Made by a program: the position numbers and the translations under genes. Below, in pieces: positions 12,139 to 22,892 of a stretch of 64,000 nucleotides of DNA. Location: positions 6,262,001 to 6,326,000 of the forward strand of contig NW_026944383.1 in the NCBI RefSeq assembly GCF_033439725.1, given 5' to 3'. Below the pieces are notes generated by a model, which saw only the letters and a program-made list of their open reading frames with translations, had not been told where the DNA came from and made no database searches. The stretch comes from Neurospora tetraspora. Its lineage: Eukaryota > Ascomycota > Sordariomycetes > Sordariales > Sordariaceae. Numbering within the stretch: the stretch's first letter is position 1; every line of letters starts with the position of its first letter.

Positions 12139-13548
12139 TCACAACTCATCCTTCTTCCCACCTTTGTTCTTCTTATTGCTCGAAGCATTCTTCCTCTGCT
12201 CCTTCAACTTATTCCACAACTCCCAGCTCCAATGCCCGTCCCCTCCCTTCCCTTCCTTCTTGTACCTATCCGCAAGCTGCTTGGCGTGCCAATCCCAACA
12301 GTCACCCTGACCCTCCTTCTTCTCCCCATCACTACGGCTAGCAGCACGGCTAGCACACTCCTTATCACTAGCCTGCACATCCCTGACAGCGTCAGGCCAC
12401 TCGCCCAAAACGGCTCCCATGTCTTCGTCAAGGAAGTTGTCGAGGATTAGGTGGCCCGCTTGGCGGCGGACTTTTTCCCATTCCTCAGCGGCTCCCTGAC
12501 CCTGGGATGCGGTAGTGGTGTCAAGGAGGACCTGAAGAAGGAGATCCATGCCGTTGGCCGAAAGGAAGGATTGCCGGATGGAGGGGGACTTGAGGAGGCC
12601 GGAGATGGCGGAGATGCGGGCCTTGGTTAGGGAGGGGGGGATTGAGTTGTTGCCCTGGGATGATGGGAGAAGACGGAAAGTGGAGATTTGGAGGGGTTCC
12701 GAGTCCTTAGACTTGGTGCAGTAGTCTTGTTGAAGCGTGGACCAATGCTTGCTGATTTCCGCTAGAGCCTTGGGGTTGTTTTGAACGGTGTTGGAGAGAA
12801 TTAGCGCTGCTAGGCGGGCGCGGGTGAGGTCTTTTTCGGAGGGTCCTCCTGCCTCTGGTGTCTCTGGTGAGAAAATGGAGGGCGAGTTAGCCAAGCAGAA
12901 AAGCTCGCGAACGGTGTCGTAGTCCTCAGCGATCTTGAGCCCGTAGTAAATGTCGTGGGAAATCTCTTGCAGCATTTCCAGCGCTTGGTCGATGTCCAGA
13001 CCCTTCTTGAGGATTGTCAAAGACTTGTAGAAGGCTGAGGCTTCATCTTTGGCTTCGGCGGTTTCCTTCTTGGGCTCTTTGATCTTGCCGTGTGGCTCGT
13101 AGGCTGGGGCATTTTTGGGTGGTTTGAGGGGCTGCTGGCTCTGCTGTTCTTCTGATCCCGAGGAATCTTCTGGGTCGACGATCATGATGGAGGTGTCGAC
13201 TGGCAGACCTTCGAGGGACGGGTCGACGGCTTCATCGGGGACGTTGATTTTGGCTTCTTTTTGGCCGGTGTAGATGTTCAGACGGACGTGAAGACCTGGG
13301 GGAAGGTCTTGGTCTGGTTGTACAATCTGGAATTCGTGTGTGGGTTGGAAGATCTTGGGGTAGCATTCTGCTGGGTTGGAGGTGTGGCAGATGAGTTCGA
13401 CTTCGGAGTCTGCTACTGCTGATGAGGGGGAAGGGATCTTCTCGCCGGCTGGTGGTGATGCTGAAGCTGAAGCTGAGACGCCGGCTAGGGCAACTCCTAG
13501 GAGTGCTAAGAGACTCAGTGGGAGGGAGTGTAGTTTTAGCTTCGTCAT
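12139..13548 (-). CDS. SIL1: SIL1-type nucleotide exchange factor of ER Hsp70 (BiP)
   Basis: A single exon encodes 469 aa. A signal peptide is clear at the N-terminus (MTKLKLHSLPLSLLALLGVA, then an Ala/Ser-rich cleavage zone), and the protein ends KKDEL, a KDEL-type ER retrieval signal. Residues ~50-110 contain ICHTSNPAECYPKIFQPTHEF and LPPGLHVRLNIYTG, the conserved N-terminal box of SIL1/Sls1. The rest is armadillo-like helical repeats with LFCLANSPSIFSPE and LDNFLDEDMGA. SIL1 releases ADP from Kar2/BiP and so supports protein import and folding in the ER lumen. The C-terminal 60 residues are highly charged and rich in Lys/Gly, and the spacer around residues 130-170 is Pro/Ser/Glu-rich. It is head-to-head with the complex I subunit gene, with a foldback repeat between them. 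Confidence 0.88.
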   Translation of the reverse strand: MTKLKLHSLPLSLLALLGVALAGVSASASASPPAGEKIPSPSSAVADSEVELICHTSNPAECYPKIFQPTHEFQIVQPDQDLPPGLHVRLNIYTGQKEAKINVPDEAVDPSLEGLPVDTSIMIVDPEDSSGSEEQQSQQPLKPPKNAPAYEPHGKIKEPKKETAEAKDEASAFYKSLTILKKGLDIDQALEMLQEISHDIYYGLKIAEDYDTVRELFCLANSPSIFSPETPEAGGPSEKDLTRARLAALILSNTVQNNPKALAEISKHWSTLQQDYCTKSKDSEPLQISTFRLLPSSQGNNSIPPSLTKARISAISGLLKSPSIRQSFLSANGMDLLLQVLLDTTTASQGQGAAEEWEKVRRQAGHLILDNFLDEDMGAVLGEWPDAVRDVQASDKECASRAASRSDGEKKEGQGDCWDWHAKQLADRYKKEGKGGDGHWSWELWNKLKEQRKNASSNKKNKGGKKDEL

Positions 13549-14622
13549 TGTGTATGTCTGAGTGAGTGTTGTTTTGGTTGATAGAAGTGAGTGTCTTGGA
13601 CGTTGGTGGGTTTGAGCCTCTTACCCGCCTAGCGTTAAAGGCGAGGGAAGCGAGAGCTGCCAGGTGTGATGGTGAGATTGAAGTTGTAGGCTTGAAGAGC
13701 CTAACCAGAGATTTGTTGAAGTTTCAGTGTCAATGAAGAATAAGAATCTTTACTTTAAGGTTGGCTAGCTGTTTGGGCTACCTTATATAAAATCAAAGAT
13801 GAGTCGAGTCGATAAAAAGGACAGTGTGTCTGGATATCGAGTGGGTTTTTGCCTCCCGTCTGTGAACACCTTGTCTGATTCCATCGACTTCAGCGCTCTG
13901 AAGGCTTCTGTGAGCCTCCATCCCGACAGCGTGGCTCCAAGCCTGGAAGTACAGCCCAATACTGGTTTGTTTGTTAGCTCAAGACCTCGGATCAACTTCC
14001 CTAGGTGTTCTTATATCTAATTGATTCGTTTGGTTTCATGATTATAGCGTAATCTTATCTTGAATATGCTATTTCCGAAGTTCAATATGTCATATTGAAT
14101 CTTTTGTTAACAATTTGTCCTTGTGAAGTTTGGGACAATTCGGGATGGATATCGTCCAATATACCAAGAGTACCAAGCTAACAAACAAACCAGCATTGGA
14201 CTGTACTGAGGCAGGGCTTGGCATCGCGGGAACTCTTTTCGAGGCAGGGCCCTCCTGGCCGGCTTCCAACCACATCTCAAATCACGTGCAGATACCTCGC
14301 AATTCGGCTACGTACCTGCCCTGCCCGCCAACCTAGCTACTGGCGGCGCATTACATCGTCGAAGACGATCTGGTTTGCAGCTCGCGCCTCTGGTCTCTTC
14401 AAAGCCCGAACGGCTCTGACCCTCGATAACCGGCGCATATCTTGTTTGTGCAATTGCCACGCTCTCCCGAGACCACTTCGAGGTCAACGTCTTATCGATC
14501 TCCCCGCAGAAAGAGGATCCCGGGGTCACTCCGCCAGGAGGAGAGAAAGGGTCCACTATCCCCGTCGACGCACGACTCGCGCTCCGCACTTGTCAATTAC
14601 ACGATATAAGTCGACGACAGCC
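13549..14622. other. Divergent SIL1/complex I promoter region containing a foldback repeat
   Basis: This 1.07-kb head-to-head spacer includes the inverted-repeat element at 13948-14207 (separate entry). The remaining sequence shows no gene. The element therefore sits between two nuclear promoters. Confidence 0.5.
13948..14207. repeat. Foldback repeat, copy A (MITE-like)
   Basis: The 32-nt arms 13948-13979 and 14176-14207 are inverted copies with only two mismatches. They share the core CTGGTTTGTTTGTTAG (13962-13977; reverse complement 14178-14193). The 196-nt centre is AT-rich and contains a 19-nt near-perfect palindrome at 14081-14099 (TTCAATATG, one base, CATATTGAA). No ORF with transposase features is present. 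The same core occurs again in inverted orientation at 52.2-52.5 kb. Size and architecture fit a non-autonomous DNA element or foldback repeat. No target-site duplication could be assigned with confidence. Confidence 0.55.
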
Positions 14623-15679
14623 ATGTCCTCCTTCAGACTCGGCGCCTCTAGGGTCGCCCGTCAGGTTCGGGCCCCTTGTGTGCGCAACACGAGGAGGTAT
14701 GCCTCCGACAGCCACGGTCCTGCCGACCACGCCCACAGCACTGCCGGCCATGGGGAGCACCACCACGCCTCTGCCGACGAGGAGCTTGGAGTACGTTCAT
14801 GAATACAGTGTGGGGAACAGGGCCATCTTGCTGTTATTGCTTGGGAACTGGGGAGCATGTCGTTATATCAACTTGGAGGCTAACCTGATGGTTACAGACT
14901 GCCTTCTACGTGATATTCGGCGCCATCCCCGCATTCGGTGCTCTCTACTATTTCTCTCGGCCGGGCAAGGACGGACAGCCAAACAGCATTACGAAGTGGT
15001 TGCAGAAGTGGGAGGAGCACCGGGAGGCATTGGCCGACAAGAACGCTCTCATGACAGCGGCTCTCGAGCAGGCTGCTCACGACAAGCACCTTTTCTACTA
15101 TGCCGGCGAACTGAGGAGCGGACACTACGAGATGAAGTATCCCGAGTACGTTATTAATTCCAATTTCTTGTTACGAAGCTCCAAAGTGGACGGGGGAGCC
15201 TTGCGACACAAGATGTGCTTCATCCCTCTCCCATATCCAACTTTGCGCAACACCACAATCCCAATGGCATTCTGCCCATTTTCACACATCGATAGGTCAA
15301 GGCTGCTGTTACACAAGATGGAGAGCTCTCGGAGCTTGTGGTCCGGGCTTAGGCAACGAGATGTTGTCCTTTTGGCATTGGACGCCATCAATGCTTCGTG
15401 TGTCTGGGACTCGTTCCAATGCGCAGGCAGTTGCGGAATGGATTGACAGCTTGCCATCGACCATCGTGCCTCCCATCCTTGCTTTTCTGCTTCACACAAC
15501 ACAAGATGCCATTGGTGCGACCTACAAGCTGACCACGTGACAGAATCTTTCAGCACGGTAGCGCTCGCAATGTCCCGGCCGGTACTTATATCCGCTTGGA
15601 CAAGGTTGTCGAGGTCTACAGGAAGCAGCACCTTGACGAAGAGGAGCGCAAGGCGAAGAAGCTGGCGGCGGCCAACTAG
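14623..15679 (+). CDS. nuo17.8: NADH:ubiquinone oxidoreductase 17.8 kDa-type accessory subunit
   Basis: The exons are 14623..14790, 14898..15145 and 15544..15679, giving 183 aa. The N-terminus MSSFRLGASRVARQVRAPCV is Arg-rich and acid-free, a typical mitochondrial presequence. A His-rich stretch (HGEHHHAS) follows, then one membrane span (AFYVIFGAIPAFGALYYF) and a charged matrix or intermembrane part (ITKWLQKWEEHREALADKNA) ending in EERKAKKLAAAN. I recognise this as the complex I 17.8 kDa subunit described in Neurospora; that assignment is from memory of the family. It is a supernumerary inner-membrane subunit without redox cofactors. Exon 1 ends in phase 0 and exon 2 in phase 2. The second intron (398 nt) is unusually long for this region, and no RNA gene was recognised in it. 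Confidence 0.85.
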
Positions 15680-16064
15680 ACAAGTGCTGTGCAATGATTG
15701 CATACTTCCTCCCAACGTTAGACGTTAGACTCCTCCTTCCCGTCCTATTGACAAGGGGCCGAACATTCAGAAAGTTACCTTCCTCATACGTGTACATAGT
15801 CGCACACCGGGAATCACCATCAACCCACCAACGTCAATTGCCGAAATCATCACAGGTTTTTCACTTTTCCTCCCTTCCATACCATTCTGTTCGTATTTCT
15901 TCCAGCCAAACCCTGGCCGGTTGCTTTTCTTCTTCTTGAGCTTTTGAGTCATCGCGCGGCAGTTACGCATGCGCCTGGGTGTGCGCACGCGATCTAGTTA
16001 GACTCTCTCATGCGCACAATCGTCCTACTGGTTTCTCAGGTCAGGGCTCAAAGCTGACACCAGT
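15680..16064. other. Tandem spacer complex I subunit/SET gene
   Basis: 385 bp containing the 3' UTR of the complex I gene and the promoter of the SET gene. Nothing else was seen. Confidence 0.5.
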
Positions 16065-17345
16065 ATGGCGAACACTCATCGATCAAAGAGACAAACAAAG
16101 ACCTCTGACGAAGACGAAGGATTCGATGCTGCGAAGCAGGCCAAGGCATGTTGGATATTTCAATCGTGTCAACATCCTAGGCATCATCACATGCTTCTCC
16201 TGCCAAGAACTCAAACATGTCTCTCATTGTGTAGTCTCCTACTAAAGTCGTAATCGCACACTCCATCATCAGCATCAATGATCTTTTTACTTGTGATATA
16301 ACTAACACCTTCCATCTTCTCACCTACACAGCTGCCAGCTAAATTCCTACGTAATGCGCCCAAGGATGCCCCGGCTGTACGCATCGGTCTGGTGAGCGCA
16401 GGCGTAGGCTACGGCCTCTTCGCCGCCCGCGACCTGACCAAGGACGAATTCATTTTCCACGAGGCGCCTCTCATGACGGCCCTCTTCAACGAAAAGTTCT
16501 GTGCCGCCACCTCCCTGATGCACAGCCAGCACCAGGCTTACAAGGCAGCCCTAGCCGACGGCGGCCAAGACGTCGTCACGCTCGCCTTCCCCATGCTTGC
16601 CGCCCGCAACGGTTTCCCGCCTGCCTCCTGGGAAGACGCCGAGCCCATCTTTTCTGCCGAGTCCGCCGAACCCGACGTGGCCGGCTCCAAGAAGAAATTC
16701 TTCGGCAAGAACCTCGTGCACGGCCGGTTCGCCGGCTCGATCATCACGCGCGAAGAGTACGAGACGTACGTGGCCGGGGTGAGGGAGATGCTCATTGCCA
16801 AACCGACGGAGGAAGACCGACAAAATGCTTGTCTGGATTTCTTCAAGCGTTACGCCTTTCAGGTTAAACGGACAGCTACCATCATCCCACCCACGGCCAA
16901 CATCCCTCATCTTCCATCACCACCACCCCTTGTCCCAGTCCCGATATCACCAACAACAGCCACCACAACAACCACCAACACCCTAACCCCCATCCCATCA
17001 TCCGTCTCAACAACAACAAGCCAACCCCCAACACCAACAACAAACTCAGACGCCTGCATCTACCTCCTCGGCTCCCTCATCAACCACTGCTGCACCCCGC
17101 CCTCCTCCTCCTCGGCGTACGTGACGCGCAAGCGCACCGAGCGCGGACCAAACTGTGAGTGGCGTATCGGTGCCTCGGGGCTGGCCCACTTTGTCAAGCC
17201 AAAATACATTTGCGTGCAGGCCAAGAGGGATATCAAAGAGGGCGAGCAGCTGACGTGGGACTATGGGAAGAGGGAAAAAGGGTTCGTGTGTGAATGTGCG
17301 ACGTGCAGGGATACGTTTATGGGGTCTTATTGCGGCGTGCTGTGA
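16065..17345 (+). CDS. SET-domain protein with Thr/Pro-rich insert
   Basis: The exons are 16065..16145 and 16332..17345, giving 364 aa. Joining them requires a GC-AG intron (AAG|GCATGT ... CTACACAG, branch ACTAAC). The SET-N motif GVGYGLFAARDL lies near residues 51-62. The catalytic-core motif NHCC (usual NHSC) is near 278, and GEQLTWDYG (usual ELTFDYG) is near 333. A post-SET Cys pair CECATC follows at about 348. A low-complexity Pro/Thr/Ser insert of about 60 residues separates the halves, as in SMYD/SET5-like proteins. It is probably a lysine methyltransferase; the substrate cannot be told, and histone or ribosomal targets are both possible. The start MANTHRSKRQTK is basic. Confidence 0.8.
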
Positions 17346-17918
17346 GGGGCGGTGCGTCGGTGTTTTTTGGGGGTTGAGGAGGTGAGGAGGTGGTTGAGGG
17401 GGTGGTGAGTGTTGAATGGGGAGGCGAGAGGGCTTGTGTGGTTGATAAGGTTGGTTTGCTGCGGGATGGCCTTATTCTGTCTCGCCTGGTAGGCGAGGGT
17501 AGGTCCAATGGCGTAATGGCGAATATGTGTGTTTTCGTTTTTGTTGAAGTCGTGATACTAAGAAATAATCAATCAGCGAGAGGGTAGTGGGCCAAGGCTG
17601 GGTCTCATGCTTTAAGCGTCATGAACAACTTTATAGGATAGCGTGATGTTGGAACACGATGATCATGGGAGTTCTGTTTTCATTGTTCCTTTCATTCAGC
17701 AAAGTCTCAAGTCTAATCAAGGAATCCGCGGACGAGAGCCATGTGTTTGATCACCTAGAATCCCGCACTCGTCATTACTCGTTTGCACTATCTCGTCAAA
17801 ACTAAGATAGCCCCTGGCACATTTGTCCATGCCATAACCAAATGAGCAAACCCGCGTCCGTTTTCGCCGAACCCATGATTTGAGACAGAATGCAAGTACT
17901 ACCCATTTCCCAGAGCAT
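17346..17918. other. Convergent spacer SET gene/uS19
   Basis: 573 bp between convergent stop codons. The first 150 bp are G-rich on the + strand. No gene was recognised. Confidence 0.5.
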
Positions 17919-18936
<1,018 letters not shown>

Positions 18937-19641
18937 CTTTGCGGTAGGTGGTTGGTGATCACGATTTCGCTGTTCGTCGGGGTATCGAAGAGCGAAAATC
19001 TGACTGTCGCGATGATGGGAGTGGATTTAGGATTCCGGCCCTCACAGCAAGCAAAACCTCTGGCCAGTGGCACGGGCGGGTGGGCGGTCGCCTCTGTCCG
19101 CAGGACCCACCGGGGAAAATTCGTAGGGCTCTGTGCCCTCAACAGCCCCGCCCGGGCCGCCCCTGCGCGATTGGTGTGTGCTGTGGCTGGAGCTGCACTT
19201 GTGGCTGGGCAACCAAGGTTTTGGCAGTGCATGCATGAGCCAACTTGTGGCGCATAACCTCTTTAACCAGCGGCGCGAGCCATCACGGTGCACACCACGG
19301 TGACGCGGTCTCCGTCGCGACTGGATGAATGAAGCATCGTCACTTTCAGTCACTTCGCTGTGTCATCCCGGCACGATGCCAGTTAACGAATGACTACAAT
19401 CAGTCACTTCCCAACATCCGTTATTACGCAGTCACCCACACTGAGTCGAAGTTCATTTTTACCCTTGGCCTCATACATATTTAGGCGTACAGCAGTTCGC
19501 GGGTCACGCATTGCCTTTTGTCCTTTTTTACATCGTCACGTTCTTGGAGGCAACTAACCTCGCATTGTGCTTATTATCTTATCTACCACATCGGAATCTT
19601 CAAATATCCTTGCTATCTCTCTCGCGCTCAATCGCTCCTCT
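18937..19641. promoter_or_regulatory. Upstream region of uS19
   Basis: 705 bp between uS19 and the GH53 stop. The word CAGTCAC occurs three times (19347, 19401, 19429), twice within the longer TCAGTCACTT, on the + strand. This could be a promoter element of the ribosomal gene, but that is inference. Short ORFs here are unsupported. Confidence 0.35.
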
Positions 19642-20759
19642 TCAGATGTTATGGAACACTGACAGACTGGACAAGGCCTGCCCCGAGTTCGAGAACATGC
19701 AGTTATTCGCACACGATGAGCCTAGGTTGGCATTGTGAATCCAAGCGGGTTCCCAATAGAACAGTCCATGGCCCTTGGGTACCGAAGCCACCACGTCTGC
19801 CACGGCCTTGATCCATTGCGACTGTCCGGCGGCCGTGAAGGGGATGTTCTTGGCGTCCGACGGGAACGCATAGGCCGGGTTGGGGCAAGAGGTTGGCCAG
19901 TCAGTCTCGGCAACGACGAGCTCCTTGCCCCATTTGTTGGCCATGTTTGTCAAGCTTGATTTCAAGGACGACAGAGTTGCCGAGGCCGAATAGAAGGGGT
20001 AGTACGAGACTCCCATCATGTCATAGTCCGAAGAAACCAGAGGCCCTTGCTTCAGCACATTTGTATACCAGTTGTTCTGTGTGTTCCAGTTCCTGCGGTT
20101 GTTGACCAGAGTTAGCGCTAATACAGCATCCAGTTGTCAAACGGCAAGGGAACCTACCATCCGTTGTCAAGATGGATCATGATCTTGGGCTTGGGGTTCA
20201 GCCTCGAGTCCTTGATACCGGCAGATGCCGAGTGCAGCAAGCGAGCGATGTTATACCACGAGGAAGTGCCTCCCGTTGGCCAAAGGAGGCCGCCGGTGAT
20301 CTCGTTGCCGATGGACATGATGGTTGGCTGCACACCATTATCCTGGAACTGGTTCGACGCATCGAGTGTGTAATTGTATAGCTTCCAGGCCAGGTCGTCA
20401 ATGGCAGTTGGCCATCCCGAGGGAATCGCTTGGTGCGCCGGGTCCGCCCAAGTATCACTGAAGTGGAAGTCGACATAAACACCAAGCCCAACCTTCTTCG
20501 CCCTCTTGGCCAGGTTGACATTATAGGCCATGTTGTATATGCCCCCGGAAGGGTTTACCCACACCCGTTGGCGGACCGTGTTGACGCCGCTGTCCCGCAG
20601 AATCTGCTCGATGGACTGGGCAGCACCGTTCACATTCTTATAAGAGACGCCGGCTTTCTCTTCCACAGCCACAGATGACCAGTCAACTCCTTTGTAGGCG
20701 AGGGCAGCAGCCGCTGAGGCTGAAAGGCCGAGGACGGCCGACAATGCTGAAAGAAGCAT
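19642..20759 (-). CDS. Secreted arabinogalactan endo-beta-1,4-galactanase (GH53)
   Basis: The minus-strand exons are 20759..20158 and 20092..19642 (65-nt intron), giving 350 aa, the usual GH53 length. A signal peptide (MLLSALSAVLGLSASAAAAL) precedes AYKGVDWSSV. TIM-barrel motifs run in order: VNTVRQRVWVNPSGG, YVDFHFSDTWADP, IMSIGNEITGGLLWP (acid/base Glu in GNE, near residue 150), IMIHLDNGWNW, and VVAETDWPTSCP (nucleophile Glu, near residue 262). The C-terminus is Cys-containing (SSCANNCMFSNSG). Family members hydrolyse beta-1,4-galactan side chains of pectin outside the cell. All catalytic residues are present and nothing is truncated. It is likely induced by plant polysaccharides, but no regulator site was identified. 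Confidence 0.93.
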
Positions 20760-21559
20760 GGTTGATGTTCAGCTGTGGAAAACCCGGGGTCCTGTCGAGA
20801 ATAACAACCTGACTGTTCCTTAGGGACGCCGGAGCGGACATGCCTGGCTTTAAGAGGACCGTCACCGTCAAGCGGCGGTGACATCGCCATACTCCTTAGA
20901 CCGTGTTTCACCACTGCCTGATTGATGGAATTTTGGGTGACATCGCGGATGGTGGTATTCTGGCGGGAAATCGGTCCTTTAATGTTTCGTTTGATTCTTC
21001 AGGACACCAAATTCCCGGAAGGAGTTCATCATATTTCCTAATACGGCTTGGAACAGCCGAAACATCAATGCTACGTCAATCCACCTCGAGACTACACTGA
21101 GCCGATTCCCGAGAGAGTGATTCGGGATTTTGCTTTTGGATCCGACGCTCTGTTTCCTGTCTCGTGTGTTTTTCACTTGCTGGCTCCTCTACCCGGTCAC
21201 AGAACAACATCTCGATTGGAGTAATCAGGAACATGATGGGCCATATTATGTACTCTTGGCCAAGCCTTCAGTCACTACATCAGGACCCGGCCTTGTATGT
21301 TCCGGGCTGAAGCCACGTCATAAGGCTTGCAAAAGTAATGGTCATTACCTATCCATAGGTGTAGGCAAATCCTCCTAAACCAAGTATTTTAATAGGGCAT
21401 TTGGATCTCACAATGGGGACAATGTCAAGGAAGCTCTAAGCAGTGAGTGACAAACAGAATTTTTTTATATTCAATCAGTCTTCACAAGGCGTAGTGCTGA
21501 TATTAAGCTCGGTAGTCGTCGAGTCGTCCTATGCCAGAAAGTAGGGCATACTCGGCGAT
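20760..21559. other. Spacer GH53/MDR gene
   Basis: 800 bp upstream of the GH53 start and downstream of the MDR gene. No ORF with family features and no clear motif was seen. Confidence 0.45.
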
Positions 21560-22892
21560 TCAAATGATAGTCTCGACTTTTGTGGGATCAGCCTTCGAGA
21601 CGAAGAGATCCGGGAACAGCTCCTGAGCCGACTTCTCATCGACCCTCCACACAAGCTTTTCCCCTGATTGCGCTCTATTTCTAAGGATCCTGAGGGCATT
21701 CGTAGCACGCTCAAGCAATGTGGCACCCTCAACAATCCTCTGCTTGTTCGGCTTGACCACTCCCTGTTCCAACAAAGCCGGGACGATGTCCGGTTGGCAA
21801 TGATATTTCATGAATTCGTCCTGTCATTCAGGTCAGCAAATGTCTTGAGCACACTCCTAGGGGCTCTTCCATCGAGAAACTCACATGCGTATAAAAATGC
21901 GTTCTCACCCCCCTCAAAACAACGCCATCCTTCCATTCCCCCTTCAAAACCTTGGTAACATCGATCTCATACTCCGGCGGCTCATCCTCGGTAGCATGCT
22001 TGATGATAACAGGCAACATGATAGCCACCTTCGTTCCCTTCTCCGCCAGCCTAGTCAGCGGCCTCAGCGTACCCTCCAAATCCCCGATACAATCGAGCAC
22101 CAACGGGATTGTCGCATCATCATCTGACGACGACGCAGCAGCAGCAGCCACATGGTTCCGAATCAAATCCGTCACGCCCTCCTGGCCATAATCAAAACAC
22201 ACCGCGGCACCGAGCGCCAACAGCTCCTGGTGATGTCTCTTGCTCGCGACAGCAATCACATTGCGGTACCCCCCATACTTCAACACCTGCAAGGCGTATT
22301 GGCCGACACTACTCGCCGCGCCCCAGACTAGGATCCACTGCTTCTTTTCCTTATCCTTATCCCCTTTATCCTCCTCGTTTGCGTTTGTATCAGAAGAAGA
22401 AAGAGGCCACCGCATCTCCAACTCCAAGTCCTTTGTCAGTGTATGCAACACCGTCACCAAATTCGTCGACACCGTCACAGCCTCTTGCATCGTGATGTTC
22501 TCGGGCAATTTACTCATCAGGTACGTCGGCGCCGTGATGAACGTCTGGAACCCGCGCTCGCGCGGCTGCTCCCAGGCCATGCCGAACACCTGGTCGCCGA
22601 CACTCAGCTTGCGGTAAGCGGCGGCGGTGCTGGCGTCGGCGGGGCCAAGGGCGACGACGGTGCCCCCGAAGCTGGAGCCGGCGACGTGCGGAGGGTCGAT
22701 GAGAAGACCGCCGTCGGCTTGGTGCAGGTCGAGAGGCGTCGAGGAGGTCCATTCTACGTGGACGAGGGCTTCGCCGGGCCCGGGGGGTTCGGTTGGGCGA
22801 TGGAGGATGGCGAGGGGGGCGCGAGGGGCGGTGATGACTACGGCTGGGTGGGTGGGGGGGATGCCCGGTGGGAGGGGGGTGGTGGTTGCCAT
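21560..22892 (-). CDS. Medium-chain dehydrogenase/reductase (zinc-free MDR, trans-enoyl reductase-like)
   Basis: The minus-strand exons are 22892..21885 and 21820..21560 (64-nt intron, donor GTGAGT, phase 0), giving 422 aa from ATG 22892. A GroES-like N-terminal half contains PGPGEALVHVEWTSSTPLDL and VAGSSFGGTVVALG. The nucleotide-binding half has WGAASSVGQYALQVLKYGG, a variant of the AXXGXXG NADPH motif. A linker of about 20 charged residues (NEEDKGDKDKEKK) is inserted before it. No zinc ligands of alcohol dehydrogenase are evident. Homologous fungal proteins act as quinone or enoyl reductases, some beside polyketide synthases, but no such partner is nearby, so the substrate is unknown. An in-frame ATG 132 nt upstream would add a low-complexity Asn/Pro/His/Gln tail and was not chosen. 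Confidence 0.8.

Noticed and set aside
15146-15543. Nested RNA gene in the 398-nt intron of the complex I gene
   Set aside because: The length is unusual, but no tRNA boxes or box C/D motifs were seen.
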